The translations under genes and the position numbers were made by a program. A stretch of 64,000 bases of DNA from Flavobacterium sp. (GTDB lineage Bacteria > Bacteroidota > Bacteroidia > Flavobacteriales > Flavobacteriaceae): contig NZ_SEBR01000010.1 of the NCBI RefSeq assembly GCF_004295795.1, positions 90,720 through 154,719 of the forward strand, in the 5' to 3' direction. Under the pieces are notes generated by a model. It was not told where the DNA came from and made no database searches. It saw nothing but the letters and a program-made list of their open reading frames with translations. How positions within the stretch are numbered: the stretch's first letter is position 1; the number at the start of each line of letters is the position of its first letter. This document shows, in pieces, positions 34,754 through 43,613 of the stretch.

Positions 34754-36497
34754 TAGATTGACTCGGGTATTGATTCATATAATCCGTAAACGCGGGACTA
34801 TTATGTAAACCCGTCATGGCGAGGTATTTATTAAACTTTGTCCAGCTCCAAGGTAACGAAACTCCGTTAACATTTATTGCGGTACTAGAGAGCTGATTTA
34901 TCGTAGACGGCGAAATTAAACTTGGATAGATTTCATTCAATATTTGTTGCATCGCGGGCACTAAATTATCAAACATGAATGAATGCTGACCCTGATTGTA
35001 AAGAACACCGCCTGAATTAGTGAAAATAGTACAATTAGGCTCTTCTAAATATCCTGTTAATTGTTCAAGTGTAAGTCCCTCTAAAATTGGTAGATTTTGA
35101 GTAGTCTCGCCAATTAACATATTCAGTTGTGCATGAATCATTTCGTGCATTATAGTTTTGACAAGGTAAATATTTGAAAGAGCAGAAGTTCCATCTAAGA
35201 ATTTTTTTTGAAATTTTATCGTTGTCGAAATATTATTGTTGGCATCTGCTGTTGTGCTTGTAATTGCAATTGCATTTTGATGTGGTGAAGGAAATGATGG
35301 TACAACCTCGAACTTTAAATTTGCTTTAGTTCGAGTTCCTCCAAATACGTTGTTGTATAATCCTTCAAAGTCGCACGAGGTCATTAATTTTGTATACAAG
35401 CAACGGAAACGTTGTCCTTCAGGCGTTGCGTTGTCAATGAGGGAAAAATCTATTAAAGCTGGTGAATCCATCGATAAGAAAAAATCGACGTTCGGCTTAT
35501 CACATATTTCTCTAAAAAGTTCTTTTGCTTTTTCCTGTTTCTCGGCAACTGTCAGGGATGCGTCACAACTCGGGGTGTCGCCCTCACTTAGAATTTCAGG
35601 GTAGGCTAGAGAAGCTATATAAGCCCGAATGTCTTGCTTCTGTTTATTGGCGAGACCGTTGTAGCATTCCTCGTCTTCCTCACTTAAGTTGTCAAGGAAG
35701 TCCCTGACCATTTTTTTGCCCGCATCTTCTTGCGTAATTACGGTAATTGTTCCATTATTGTTACCAGGCCCTCCATAGCCACCTTGAGAATTATGGGTTG
35801 GATTGTTTATAGTGAGTATTGGTCCGCCATCTGTATCGCATGGAACCAGAGAACTTGTTACTGTCCAATAAATCGAGGGAGACCATTCGTTGTGTGAGTA
35901 GTACCAACAACTGTTAAAATTAGATAGATTATGGATTCCCTCTGGGCAAATAGTATTGTTGACCTGAACCCAACTATCTTCATAGCAGTTTCCATTAAAG
36001 TAATATTTCCCTGTAATGTCCTTTATGAAACTTAGATTTTCAAGTTTAATTTTCGACACTTTACCGCTGAGGTCTACGTATTGATTCGTCTCAATCAATT
36101 TTCTTTCCTCTTCGCTGAGTTTATATTGATATAGCAAACTTTCGTAAACGTCGGGAGCGAGTTTGCTTATGACCAAATTCTCCAAAAGATTTGGGTCGGG
36201 CTTCGCTCGAAGCACTTTGAAGGTGTAGGAATGATAGTCGCCTTTCTCTACAAACGTTCCATAGTCCATATCAATGCAGAAATCATTGATGGAGTCGTAA
36301 ACGACATTCTTTCCTGTGCGGCTTTGCGGATTGAGGAGCTTGTCCACCACAGCCTGATTTTTAACATCGTCGATTGTAATCCTCTTAACGGTCGCCTTGC
36401 TCTCATGCCGATGATTGGAATTGAGTGATTCTTCTTCACTACAACCAATGCAAGCAGCCAACATCGCAACAAAATAAATTAGCTTTGAGATTCTCAT
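34698..36497 (-). CDS. Large lipoprotein with HExxH zincin-like motif
   Basis: The product has 599 residues with a lipoprotein signal ending in ACIGC. The N-terminal half holds several cysteines; a Gly/Asn-rich stretch (GGYGGPGNNNG) separates it from a C-terminal half containing TIMHEMIHAQLN, an HExxH motif as in zinc metallopeptidases, with later His residues available as a third ligand. A protease role is inferred from that motif alone. It is the first gene of a same-strand run of exported proteins. Confidence 0.7.
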   Translation of the reverse strand: MRISKLIYFVAMLAACIGCSEEESLNSNHRHESKATVKRITIDDVKNQAVVDKLLNPQSRTGKNVVYDSINDFCIDMDYGTFVEKGDYHSYTFKVLRAKPDPNLLENLVISKLAPDVYESLLYQYKLSEEERKLIETNQYVDLSGKVSKIKLENLSFIKDITGKYYFNGNCYEDSWVQVNNTICPEGIHNLSNFNSCWYYSHNEWSPSIYWTVTSSLVPCDTDGGPILTINNPTHNSQGGYGGPGNNNGTITVITQEDAGKKMVRDFLDNLSEEDEECYNGLANKQKQDIRAYIASLAYPEILSEGDTPSCDASLTVAEKQEKAKELFREICDKPNVDFFLSMDSPALIDFSLIDNATPEGQRFRCLYTKLMTSCDFEGLYNNVFGGTRTKANLKFEVVPSFPSPHQNAIAITSTTADANNNISTTIKFQKKFLDGTSALSNIYLVKTIMHEMIHAQLNMLIGETTQNLPILEGLTLEQLTGYLEEPNCTIFTNSGGVLYNQGQHSFMFDNLVPAMQQILNEIYPSLISPSTINQLSSTAINVNGVSLPWSWTKFNKYLAMTGLHNSPAFTDYMNQYPSQSIEYDNYTNYATNITKTCL

Positions 36498-36787
36498 ACT
36501 GTTTACTTATTGTATTAAGTCTCAAAGCTAACGGTCTTAAAATAAATAGGGTATCCCTTGCTTTAGGGATATTTAAAAATAGTGAAACTTATCAATGAAG
36601 TATCAAATACCGTTGTTTAAGCTGAGACGTTTCCAAATCTCAACGGCCGTCCCGGATCTCCGGACATCCAACTTGCTCCCTCTATTCAAAACGACGCGAA
36701 ATCCTCCAATCCGGATACGTTTTCCCACGATTTGGAAACGCGACAGGAAAATCCAAATACGACCTTTGTGATCTAAAATGACTACAA

Positions 36788-37591
36788 ATGAGCAAGACAA
36801 TATTCATAACAGGCGCGTCCTCAGGTTTGGGAAAAGCCAGCGCCAAATTGTTCCAGTCGAAAGGCTGGAACGTGATCGCCACTATGCGAAATCCCGAAAA
36901 GGAAACCGAATTGACCCAACTCGAAAACGTCACGGTTTTGCCGTTGGACGTAACCGATGCGACCCAAATCGCCGAGACCGTATCAAAGGCGATTTCCGTG
37001 CACGAAGTCGATGTCGTATTCAACAACGCAGGTTACGGGCTGATGGGCGCGCTCGAAGCGTCTACCGACGAACAGATTGTACGTCAACTCGACACGAATT
37101 TATTGGGCGTGATTCGCGTAACACAGGCGTTTCTGCCGCATTTTCGTGAAAAACGGAGCGGACTTTTCATCAGCACGACCTCGATGGGCGGATTTCTTGC
37201 GTTTCCGTTGCATTCTATTTACCACGCGGCCAAATTCGGGGTTGAAGGTTGGTCGGAAAGCATGTCTTTTGAACTGGCTTTGCACAACATCGGGATCAAA
37301 ACCATTGCGCCTGGCGGAATCGCAACCGATTTCCTGAACCGCTCGCTCGACCGAAATCTGCATCCGGCTTACAAAAATCTCGAAGACAAATTGTTTGCCG
37401 CAACCGTAGCTATGATGGACGCCGCCACATCTGCCGAAACGATTGCCGAAATCGTGTACGAAGCTGCAACTGACGGCAAAGATCAAATTCGGTATGTGGC
37501 CGGAGAAGATTCAAAAGCGATGTATGAACGCCGATCGGAACTTGGGTCGGAAGCTTTTCGCAAGGAAATCAAGAAGCAGTTTTTGGATTGA
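36788..37591 (+). CDS. Short-chain dehydrogenase/reductase
   Basis: The product has 267 residues and is a classical SDR. The cofactor motif GASSGLGKAS comes first, then NNAGYG, a catalytic Ser region (ISTTSMGG) and YHAAK with Tyr and Lys of the catalytic pair. It is cytoplasmic. Substrate unknown; many flavobacterial relatives sit next to AraC-type regulators, as here across a repeat-filled gap. The 290-bp gap before it holds a hairpin ATCCCT/AGGGAT at about 36552 and no gene. Confidence 0.88.
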   Translation: MSKTIFITGASSGLGKASAKLFQSKGWNVIATMRNPEKETELTQLENVTVLPLDVTDATQIAETVSKAISVHEVDVVFNNAGYGLMGALEASTDEQIVRQLDTNLLGVIRVTQAFLPHFREKRSGLFISTTSMGGFLAFPLHSIYHAAKFGVEGWSESMSFELALHNIGIKTIAPGGIATDFLNRSLDRNLHPAYKNLEDKLFAATVAMMDAATSAETIAEIVYEAATDGKDQIRYVAGEDSKAMYERRSELGSEAFRKEIKKQFLD

Positions 37592-37595
37592 ATTT

Positions 37596-37730
37596 TTAAC
37601 AATTTTAACAGATTTTCTGTAGCCGAACGGGTCGACTTTTTCGTAGGGAAATGCACCAGCCCCTCCCCATAGAGCAAAGTTCGGAAATCCCGGAATACAT
37701 CGTTTACAGAAAATCTGTAGTTTTTGTTAA
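37596..37730. repeat. Small inverted-end repeat element, copy 2
   Basis: A 135-bp element starts TTAACAATTTTAACAGATTT and ends with the reverse of the same (ACAGAAAATCTGTAG, T-run, GTTAA). The centre carries CCAGCCCCTCCCC. The right-hand 95 bp is almost identical to copy 3 downstream. It begins 5 bp past the SDR stop. Confidence 0.8.
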
Positions 37731-37790
37731 ATGGAGGTGCAACAAATTTGAGGATCCATTTTACAATTAGATACTTCGAGACCGCTATTT

Positions 37791-37923
37791 ATGATTTTTA
37801 CAGATTTTCTGTAATTGGGTTTGTCAGGTTTTTTGTAGGGAAATGCACCAGCCCCTCCCCATAGAAGCAAAGTTCGGAAATCCCGGAATACATCGTTTAC
37901 AGAAAATCTGTAGTTTTTGTTAA
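37791..37923. repeat. Small inverted-end repeat element, copy 3
   Basis: The second of two neighbouring copies in the same orientation. The palindrome ACAGATTTTCTGT on the left and ACAGAAAATCTGT on the right flank the CCAGCCCCTCCCC centre. It ends GTTAAATGAAGGTG, a run also found in the 3.7-4.4 kb array. Confidence 0.8.
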
Positions 37924-37959
37924 ATGAAGGTGGGATACGTTTAAAAATCCTATCCTATC

Positions 37960-38070
37960 CCGATAGCTATCGGAACCAAATCCCAAATTCCAAATTCCAA
38001 ATCTCAAATCTCAAATCCCAAATCTCAAATCCAAAATCCAATCCAGATCGCTATCGGGACCAAATCTCAA
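37960..38070. repeat. Palindrome and octamer-like repeat (CAAATCTC/CAAATTCC)
   Basis: After the palindrome CCGATAGCTATCGG, a run of 8-bp-like units (CAAATTCC, CAAATCTC, CAAATCCC) fills the stretch up to the first AraC copy. A second, imperfect GATCGCTATCGGGAC occurs at its end. No gene is present. Confidence 0.75.
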
Positions 38071-38121
38071 ATCCCAATCCGATATACAACCGCGCTTGCG
38101 CATTAATCCCTAACTTGTAGC

Positions 38122-38445
38122 ATGAAAATTATTGCATCAATTTCAGAGAAACACCGCCTCGTCGGCTTGCCCGAACCTGCGCATCCGCTTGTGAGCGTGA
38201 TCAGAATTTCCGATGTGCACTTTGCGGATCCTGAAATCTGGAAGCATTTTTCGGTCGATTTTTACTGCATTTCACTCAAGAAAAACGTCGGCGGAAAAAC
38301 CAGATACGGCCAAAAATATTACGACTACGACAAAGGCGTGATGACGTTTATCGCGCCCAGGCAAGTGATGTCGCTCGACGAATCCAAAACCCAAATTCGA
38401 ATACCGCCGAACAAAAACCAACAGCACTTGCCCATTAATTCCTAA
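38122..38445 (+). pseudogene. Truncated AraC-type regulator, partial duplicate
   Basis: The product has 107 residues, of which the first ~90 are nearly identical to the next gene's N-terminus (substitutions such as Thr5 to Ala), then unrelated residues to a stop. The helix-turn-helix part is missing. The duplication also covers the leader just before the ATG, with a 332-bp offset between the copies. It keeps an open frame, so a sensor-only fragment could still be made. Confidence 0.8.
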
Positions 38446-38453
38446 CTTGTAGC

Positions 38454-39350
38454 ATGAAAATCATTACATCAATTTCAGAGAAACACCGCCTCGTCGGCTT
38501 GCCCGAACCGATGCATCCGCTTGTGAGCGTGATCAGGATTTCTGACGTGCGCTTTGCGGATCCTGAAATCTGGAAGCATTTTTCGGTCGATTTTTACTGC
38601 ATTTCGCTCAAGAAAAACGTCGGCGGAAAAACCAGATACGGCCAAAAATACTACGACTACGACAAAGGCGTGATGACGTTTATCGCGCCCAAACAAGTGA
38701 TGTCGCTCGACGAATCCCAAACCGACATTCTGCGTCCGGCCTCGGGTTATGCGCTTTTCGTACATCCGGATTTTCTCTACGGACACGCACTCGCAACCGA
38801 AATCAAGAACTACGGATTTTTCTCGTACGCGATCAACGAAGCCCTTCATTTATCCGAAAAGGAAGAAAAAGACGTAGCCGATATTTTCGAGAAAATCGAC
38901 CGCGAATACCAACACATCGACAAGCACACGCAAGGCATTATTTTGTCGCAGATCGAGTTACTGCTCAACTACAGCAACCGATTCTACGAGCGCCAGTTCA
39001 TCACGAGAAAAAAGGTGAATCACGACGTTTTGACCAAGGTGGAATCGCTTTTGGACGAACATTTCAGCAAGCCAAATCCCAATCTTCCAACTGTCGAATT
39101 CCTCGCCAATCAACTACATCTTTCACCCCATTATCTCAGTGATCTTTTGCGCTCCCTTACCGGACAAAGCGCGCAGCAGCACATTCAGCAAAAACGCATC
39201 GAGAAAGCCAAGGAGTATCTGTCGCTGACGAATTTGTCCGTGGCCGAAATCGCGTATCAATTGGGATTCGAATATCCGCAATCGTTCAACAAGCTCTTCA
39301 AGCGCAAGACCAATTTGTCGCCTTTGGCCTTCCGTCAAACGTTCCATTGA
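38454..39350 (+). CDS. AraC-family transcriptional regulator
   Basis: The product has 298 residues. The N-terminal ~170 residues form a ligand-sensing region with no named domain visible. The C-terminal AraC domain carries two helix-turn-helix units (VEFLANQLHLSPHYLSDLLRSL and VAEIAYQLGFEYPQSFNKLFKRKT). It probably controls the neighbouring SDR or another local oxidoreductase, an inference from position. Confidence 0.88.
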   Translation: MKIITSISEKHRLVGLPEPMHPLVSVIRISDVRFADPEIWKHFSVDFYCISLKKNVGGKTRYGQKYYDYDKGVMTFIAPKQVMSLDESQTDILRPASGYALFVHPDFLYGHALATEIKNYGFFSYAINEALHLSEKEEKDVADIFEKIDREYQHIDKHTQGIILSQIELLLNYSNRFYERQFITRKKVNHDVLTKVESLLDEHFSKPNPNLPTVEFLANQLHLSPHYLSDLLRSLTGQSAQQHIQQKRIEKAKEYLSLTNLSVAEIAYQLGFEYPQSFNKLFKRKTNLSPLAFRQTFH

Positions 39351-39377
39351 TTTTTTCTTCGGATGGATTTCAATCCT

Positions 39378-40931
39378 TTAGCGATTGCCAAGAGATTTGC
39401 CCGAATTTTCCACCGCCACGCGATACTCCGGGTCGTCGGCAAAATTCACATCGATCACGGCTTCGGCGTTCTGAAGCAATTTGCGGCAATCCTCGCTCAA
39501 GTGTTTTAAATGGACCGTCTTGCCCAAAACGCGATATCGTTGGGTAAGTTTGTTCACGGCTTCAATGGCAGACATATCCGAAATGCGGCTTTCCCCAAAA
39601 TCGATCACGACAGTTTCCGGATCGTTCGCCACGTCGAATTTTTCGGTAAAAGCTGTTGTGGAAGCGAAAAAAAGCGGCCCATAAATATGGTAGTGTTTTA
39701 CGCCATTTTCGTCCACGTATTTTTTTGCGCGGATGCGTTTTGCGCTTTCCCAGGCAAAAACCAAAGCCGAAACAATCACGCCAATCAACACGGCGAGCGC
39801 AAGATTGTGCAGGAAAATCGTAATTGCGGCCACCAGAATTCCCACGAAAATATCCTGTTTCGGCATTTTGTCGATGATCCTGAAACTCGACCATTCGAAC
39901 GTTCCGACGGCGACCATCATCATCACGCCAGTCAATGCGGCCATCGGCAATTTCCCGATAATCGGGGCACCGAACAAAACGATGCACAAAATGGTCAGCG
40001 AGGCGACGATTCCCGAAAGTCTCGCCCTGGCTCCGGCGCTCAGATTTACGAGCGTTTGCGCGATCATAGGACAGCCGCCCATTCCAAAAAAGAAGCCGTT
40101 CAGCATATTGGCCAAACCTTGCGCCAAACTTTCGCGATTTCCGTTTCCTTTCGTGTCGGTGATTTCGTCGACGAGATTGAGCGTCAAAAGTCCTTCGGTC
40201 AAGCCGACAGCGGCCATAACGATCGCATAAGGCGCGACAATCGACAGCGTATCGAAATCCAAAGGAATATCCGGAATATGAAAAGGAGGAAAGCCGCCGG
40301 AAACCGACGCAATGTCGCTGACGGTTTTCGTATCGATGCCAAAAATCAGCACGACGGCAAAAATCACTACGATCGCTACCAACGATGCGGGAATGGCTTT
40401 TGTGATTTTCGGGAAAACCAGAATGATCAGAATCGTAAGCGAAACCAATCCCAACATGGTAAAAAGAGGCGTTCCGACGAGCCAATCAGCACCGTCCGAA
40501 GTCTTGAACTGCGTGAGTTGCGACATAAAAATGACGACGGCCAAACCGTTGACGAATCCGTACATCACAGATTGCGGAACAAGCCGGATGAATTTCGCCA
40601 ATCTGAAAAGCCCGACGATTATCTGAATCACTCCGGCGAGCACTACCGCGGCAAAAACATAATCGATGCCGTGCGATTTCATCAGTGCGATGAGTACGAT
40701 TACCGTTGCACCTGCGCCGCCTGAGATCAATCCGGGTCTTCCTCCGAAAATCGCCGTGACCAAACCCATGATAACAGCGGCGTAAAGTCCGGTCAATGGA
40801 GGGAATCCGGCCAAGATCGCAAACGAAAGCGATTCGGGCATCATCGTCATGGCTACGGTCAATCCGGCAAGAATCTCGTTTTTGTAATTGACTTTCTGTT
40901 TGAAATCGAAAAGGTTGAGGTAGGTTTTCAC
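39378..40931 (-). CDS. SulP-family anion transporter with STAS domain
   Basis: An inner-membrane transporter of 517 residues. About a dozen hydrophobic segments start with the SulP stretch TVAMTMMPESLSFAILAGFPPLTGLYAAV. The cytoplasmic C-terminus from about residue 415 is a STAS domain (DPETVVIDFGESRISDMSAIEAV). Substrates in the family include sulfate, bicarbonate and dicarboxylates; sequence alone does not choose. It converges on the AraC gene. Confidence 0.92.
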   Translation of the reverse strand: MKTYLNLFDFKQKVNYKNEILAGLTVAMTMMPESLSFAILAGFPPLTGLYAAVIMGLVTAIFGGRPGLISGGAGATVIVLIALMKSHGIDYVFAAVVLAGVIQIIVGLFRLAKFIRLVPQSVMYGFVNGLAVVIFMSQLTQFKTSDGADWLVGTPLFTMLGLVSLTILIILVFPKITKAIPASLVAIVVIFAVVLIFGIDTKTVSDIASVSGGFPPFHIPDIPLDFDTLSIVAPYAIVMAAVGLTEGLLTLNLVDEITDTKGNGNRESLAQGLANMLNGFFFGMGGCPMIAQTLVNLSAGARARLSGIVASLTILCIVLFGAPIIGKLPMAALTGVMMMVAVGTFEWSSFRIIDKMPKQDIFVGILVAAITIFLHNLALAVLIGVIVSALVFAWESAKRIRAKKYVDENGVKHYHIYGPLFFASTTAFTEKFDVANDPETVVIDFGESRISDMSAIEAVNKLTQRYRVLGKTVHLKHLSEDCRKLLQNAEAVIDVNFADDPEYRVAVENSGKSLGNR

Positions 40932-41089
40932 TTGCGGAAGTTGTCAGGATGAAATCGGATGCAAAAGTAGGCTATTTCACAACTTGTACCGATTCGATTT
41001 TTGAGCCGTACAAGCAAGCAATTTGAGCCGGACGGACAAACTACAAACGCGATTGACACACGAACTTTGTCTTATCAAAAACTTGAAAA

Positions 41090-42055
41090 ATGATACAGAA
41101 AATCAATTTGGGAAATAACGGTCCGCTGGTTTCGAAACTCGGTTTGGGCTGCATGCGGATGTCGCCGGTTTGGGGAAGCGCGCCAAGAGACGAAAACGAG
41201 AGCATTGCAACGATTCACGCGGCTCTCGACCACGGCATCAATTTTATCAACACGGGCGATTTTTACGGATCGGGTCACAACGAAATGCTTATCGGGAAAG
41301 CGATCAAAGACCGAAGAGATGAAGCGTTTATCAGCGTAAAATTCGGCGCGATTTTTTACAACAACCAATGGATCGGTCTCGATTTGCGTCCGATAGCGAT
41401 CAAGAACTTCGTCAACTATTCACTAACGCGACTCGGAATCGACACGATAGACCTTTACCAACCTTGCCGAATGGACGCAAGCGTGCCGGTAGAAGACATC
41501 GTAGGAACGGTTGGCGAATTGATCAAGGAAGGCAAAGTGCGGCATTTGGGCGTGTCCGAAATCACGTCGGAACAGCTCAGGAAAGCTAATGAAACGCATC
41601 GTGTGACGGCACTCGAAATCGGGTATTCGTTAGCCGACAGACAAATCGAAAGCGACCTGCTTCCAACGGCAAAAGAACTCGGAATAGGAGTTGTCGCATT
41701 CGCCAACACGGCCGAAGGTTTGCTCACGGGAAATCTCAAAGCGCCGCTCGCTGCCGATGCTTACCAAAACCACTTTCCGCGCTTCCAGGGCGAAAACCTG
41801 ATCAAGAATCTTGAGAAAGTGGAGTTGCTCAAAGAAATGGCTTCCGAAAAAGGCTTTACGCCAACGCAACTCGCCATCGCTTGGGTAAATTCGCAAGGCC
41901 AACACATTGTTCCGTTGGTCAGCATCAACAGCAGAGCGCGACTTGCCGAGAATTTGGCAGCGATGGAAATCAGTTTTGCAAACGAAGAAATGAATGCGCT
42001 GAACGAACATTTTGCCCCGGGCGCAATCTTGGGAAGCACTTATTTACAGCGTTAG
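41090..42055 (+). CDS. Aldo/keto reductase
   Basis: The product has 321 residues and is an NADPH-dependent (beta/alpha)8 barrel. The motif GINFINTGDFYGSGHNE gives Asp and Tyr of the tetrad and SVKFGA the Lys. Where most members have a catalytic His (as in YYLHRVD), this one reads LYQPCRMD, so the His is absent, as in some known relatives. A terminator follows within 10 bp. Substrate unknown. Confidence 0.88.
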   Translation: MIQKINLGNNGPLVSKLGLGCMRMSPVWGSAPRDENESIATIHAALDHGINFINTGDFYGSGHNEMLIGKAIKDRRDEAFISVKFGAIFYNNQWIGLDLRPIAIKNFVNYSLTRLGIDTIDLYQPCRMDASVPVEDIVGTVGELIKEGKVRHLGVSEITSEQLRKANETHRVTALEIGYSLADRQIESDLLPTAKELGIGVVAFANTAEGLLTGNLKAPLAADAYQNHFPRFQGENLIKNLEKVELLKEMASEKGFTPTQLAIAWVNSQGQHIVPLVSINSRARLAENLAAMEISFANEEMNALNEHFAPGAILGSTYLQR

Positions 42056-42061
42056 AAAACA

Positions 42062-42087
42062 GCCGGGCTTGTCTCGGCTTTTTTTAT
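42062..42087 (+). terminator. Terminator after aldo/keto reductase
   Basis: The arms AGCCG and CGGCT enclose a 9-nt loop, followed by seven T. Confidence 0.7.
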
Positions 42088-42109
42088 CTTTAACCTGAAA
42101 ACCGATCCT

Positions 42110-42919
42110 ATGCAAAATCCGAACGAGATCATTCCCGGCGTCATTTTTTATTCCTATCTGTCGACGGTTCGAAAGGACAAAGTCGGATTTTTGGGCCATA
42201 ACACTTTGGTGATGCAAGTTGCCGGACATTTTACTTTGGAAACGGCCAACGAAAAGATCACGATGACGAGCGGAGAATTGCTTCTGATACGGAAAAACCA
42301 ACTCGGAACGATCACAAAAACGCCGTTGCCGGGACAAGACTACCAAACGTTCGTGCTGATTTTACAAGATAATGTGCTTCGGAAAATCGCCCACGAAGAA
42401 AAAATCGATTCGACCCAAAAGTATCACGGCCCGCCCAATTTGCTTATTCCGAACGACGATTTCATCAAGGCGTTCTTCCAGTCGATCGTGCCTTACATAA
42501 ACGCTTCGGACAAAATCACGGCCGAAATGGGCGAAGGCAAGGTTCGCGAAGCCGTGCGATTGCTGTTGCGCTCGAATCCGAGACTTGCGACCTTTTTGTT
42601 CGATTTTTCCGAACCACATAAAATCGACCTCGAAAAATTCATGCTCAGCAATTACCATTTCAACATGAGCGTCGAAAAATTCGCCCAACTCACCGGACGC
42701 AGTCTCGCCGCTTTCAAACGCGATTTCAAAACGATTTTCGGAACGTCGCCCAGGCAATGGCTTCAGGAAACGCGATTGAATCAGGCGCGCCAATTGATCG
42801 AGCGCAAAAAAGCGAAACCTTCCACATTTTACCTCGATCTGGGTTTTGAGACTTTGTCGCATTTCTCGCATTCGTTCAAGAAAAAGTTCGGGATCGCGCC
42901 GAGCGAATTGCTGGTGTAA
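42110..42919 (+). CDS. AraC-family transcriptional regulator
   Basis: The product has 269 residues. An N-terminal sensing domain (cupin-like beta stretch GHFTLETANEKITMTSGELLLIRK) is joined to a C-terminal AraC helix-turn-helix pair (VEKFAQLTGRSLAAFKRDFKTIFG and TFYLDLGFETLSHFSHSFKKKFG). Flavobacterial relatives often sit next to oxidoreductases they control; the aldo/keto reductase upstream is the nearest candidate. Confidence 0.88.
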   Translation: MQNPNEIIPGVIFYSYLSTVRKDKVGFLGHNTLVMQVAGHFTLETANEKITMTSGELLLIRKNQLGTITKTPLPGQDYQTFVLILQDNVLRKIAHEEKIDSTQKYHGPPNLLIPNDDFIKAFFQSIVPYINASDKITAEMGEGKVREAVRLLLRSNPRLATFLFDFSEPHKIDLEKFMLSNYHFNMSVEKFAQLTGRSLAAFKRDFKTIFGTSPRQWLQETRLNQARQLIERKKAKPSTFYLDLGFETLSHFSHSFKKKFGIAPSELLV

Positions 42920-42969
42920 TTTCAAAAAAGAGCGTCGGTCGTATTTGCGTAAGCCTTAAATTTGGCTTT

Positions 42970-43545
42970 ATGACCGAATTCATCCGCTACATAAAATCCA
43001 ATTCGCAGATTTCAGATTCCGATCTTGTTAAAATTCTCGCTTCCGCGGATGCGAAGACATTCCAGCGCAACGAATTTCTGCTTGAGCAAGGACAAATTTC
43101 GCGCAACAAGATTTTCGTGTGCAAAGGACTTTTGCGCAACTTCGGTCTTACAGACGACGGAAGCGAACACATTTTGCAGTTCACGCCCGAAAATACCTGG
43201 ACGCTTGACGTGGAAAGTTACGACAACGGAACGCCCGCGCGCTACAACATTGCCGCAATCGAGAAAAGCAATGTTTTGGTTTGGGAAAAGTCAGACTTCG
43301 ACACATTGCTCCATGAAATTCCCGAGTTCAAAAGTTTGTCCCAACAAATCATCTCGCGCAACATTTACTACAGCCGACAGCGCATTCTCACGGCAATAAG
43401 CGCTTCACCAGAAGCCAAATACGAAGAATTCGTGACTCTTTTCCCGAGTTTGCTTTCGCGTTTGCCGCTTCACATGATCGCGTCTTATTTAGGCATGTCG
43501 GTCAAAACCCTTACGCGGATCAGACACGCCCAATTGCACAAGTGA
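42970..43545 (+). CDS. Crp/Fnr-family regulator
   Basis: The product has 191 residues. An N-terminal cyclic-nucleotide-binding fold (FLLEQGQISRNKIFVCKGLLRNFG) is followed by a helical linker and a C-terminal winged helix (PLHMIASYLGMSVKTLTRIR). No Cys cluster for Fe-S is present, so it is not a classical Fnr oxygen sensor; such short forms are common in Bacteroidota. A TAAATTTG box lies 5 bp before the ATG. The next gene downstream is the likely target. Confidence 0.87.
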   Translation: MTEFIRYIKSNSQISDSDLVKILASADAKTFQRNEFLLEQGQISRNKIFVCKGLLRNFGLTDDGSEHILQFTPENTWTLDVESYDNGTPARYNIAAIEKSNVLVWEKSDFDTLLHEIPEFKSLSQQIISRNIYYSRQRILTAISASPEAKYEEFVTLFPSLLSRLPLHMIASYLGMSVKTLTRIRHAQLHK

Positions 43546-43613
43546 TTGTGGACAAATGACCACGTTTTTCGGCATGCGTTTCGGCAACTTTGTACTATCA
43601 AAATGACAGTATT

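Noticed and set aside
39510-40724. 404-residue + strand ORF
   Set aside because: Shadow of the SulP gene on the other strand, with biased His/Asp/Arg composition.
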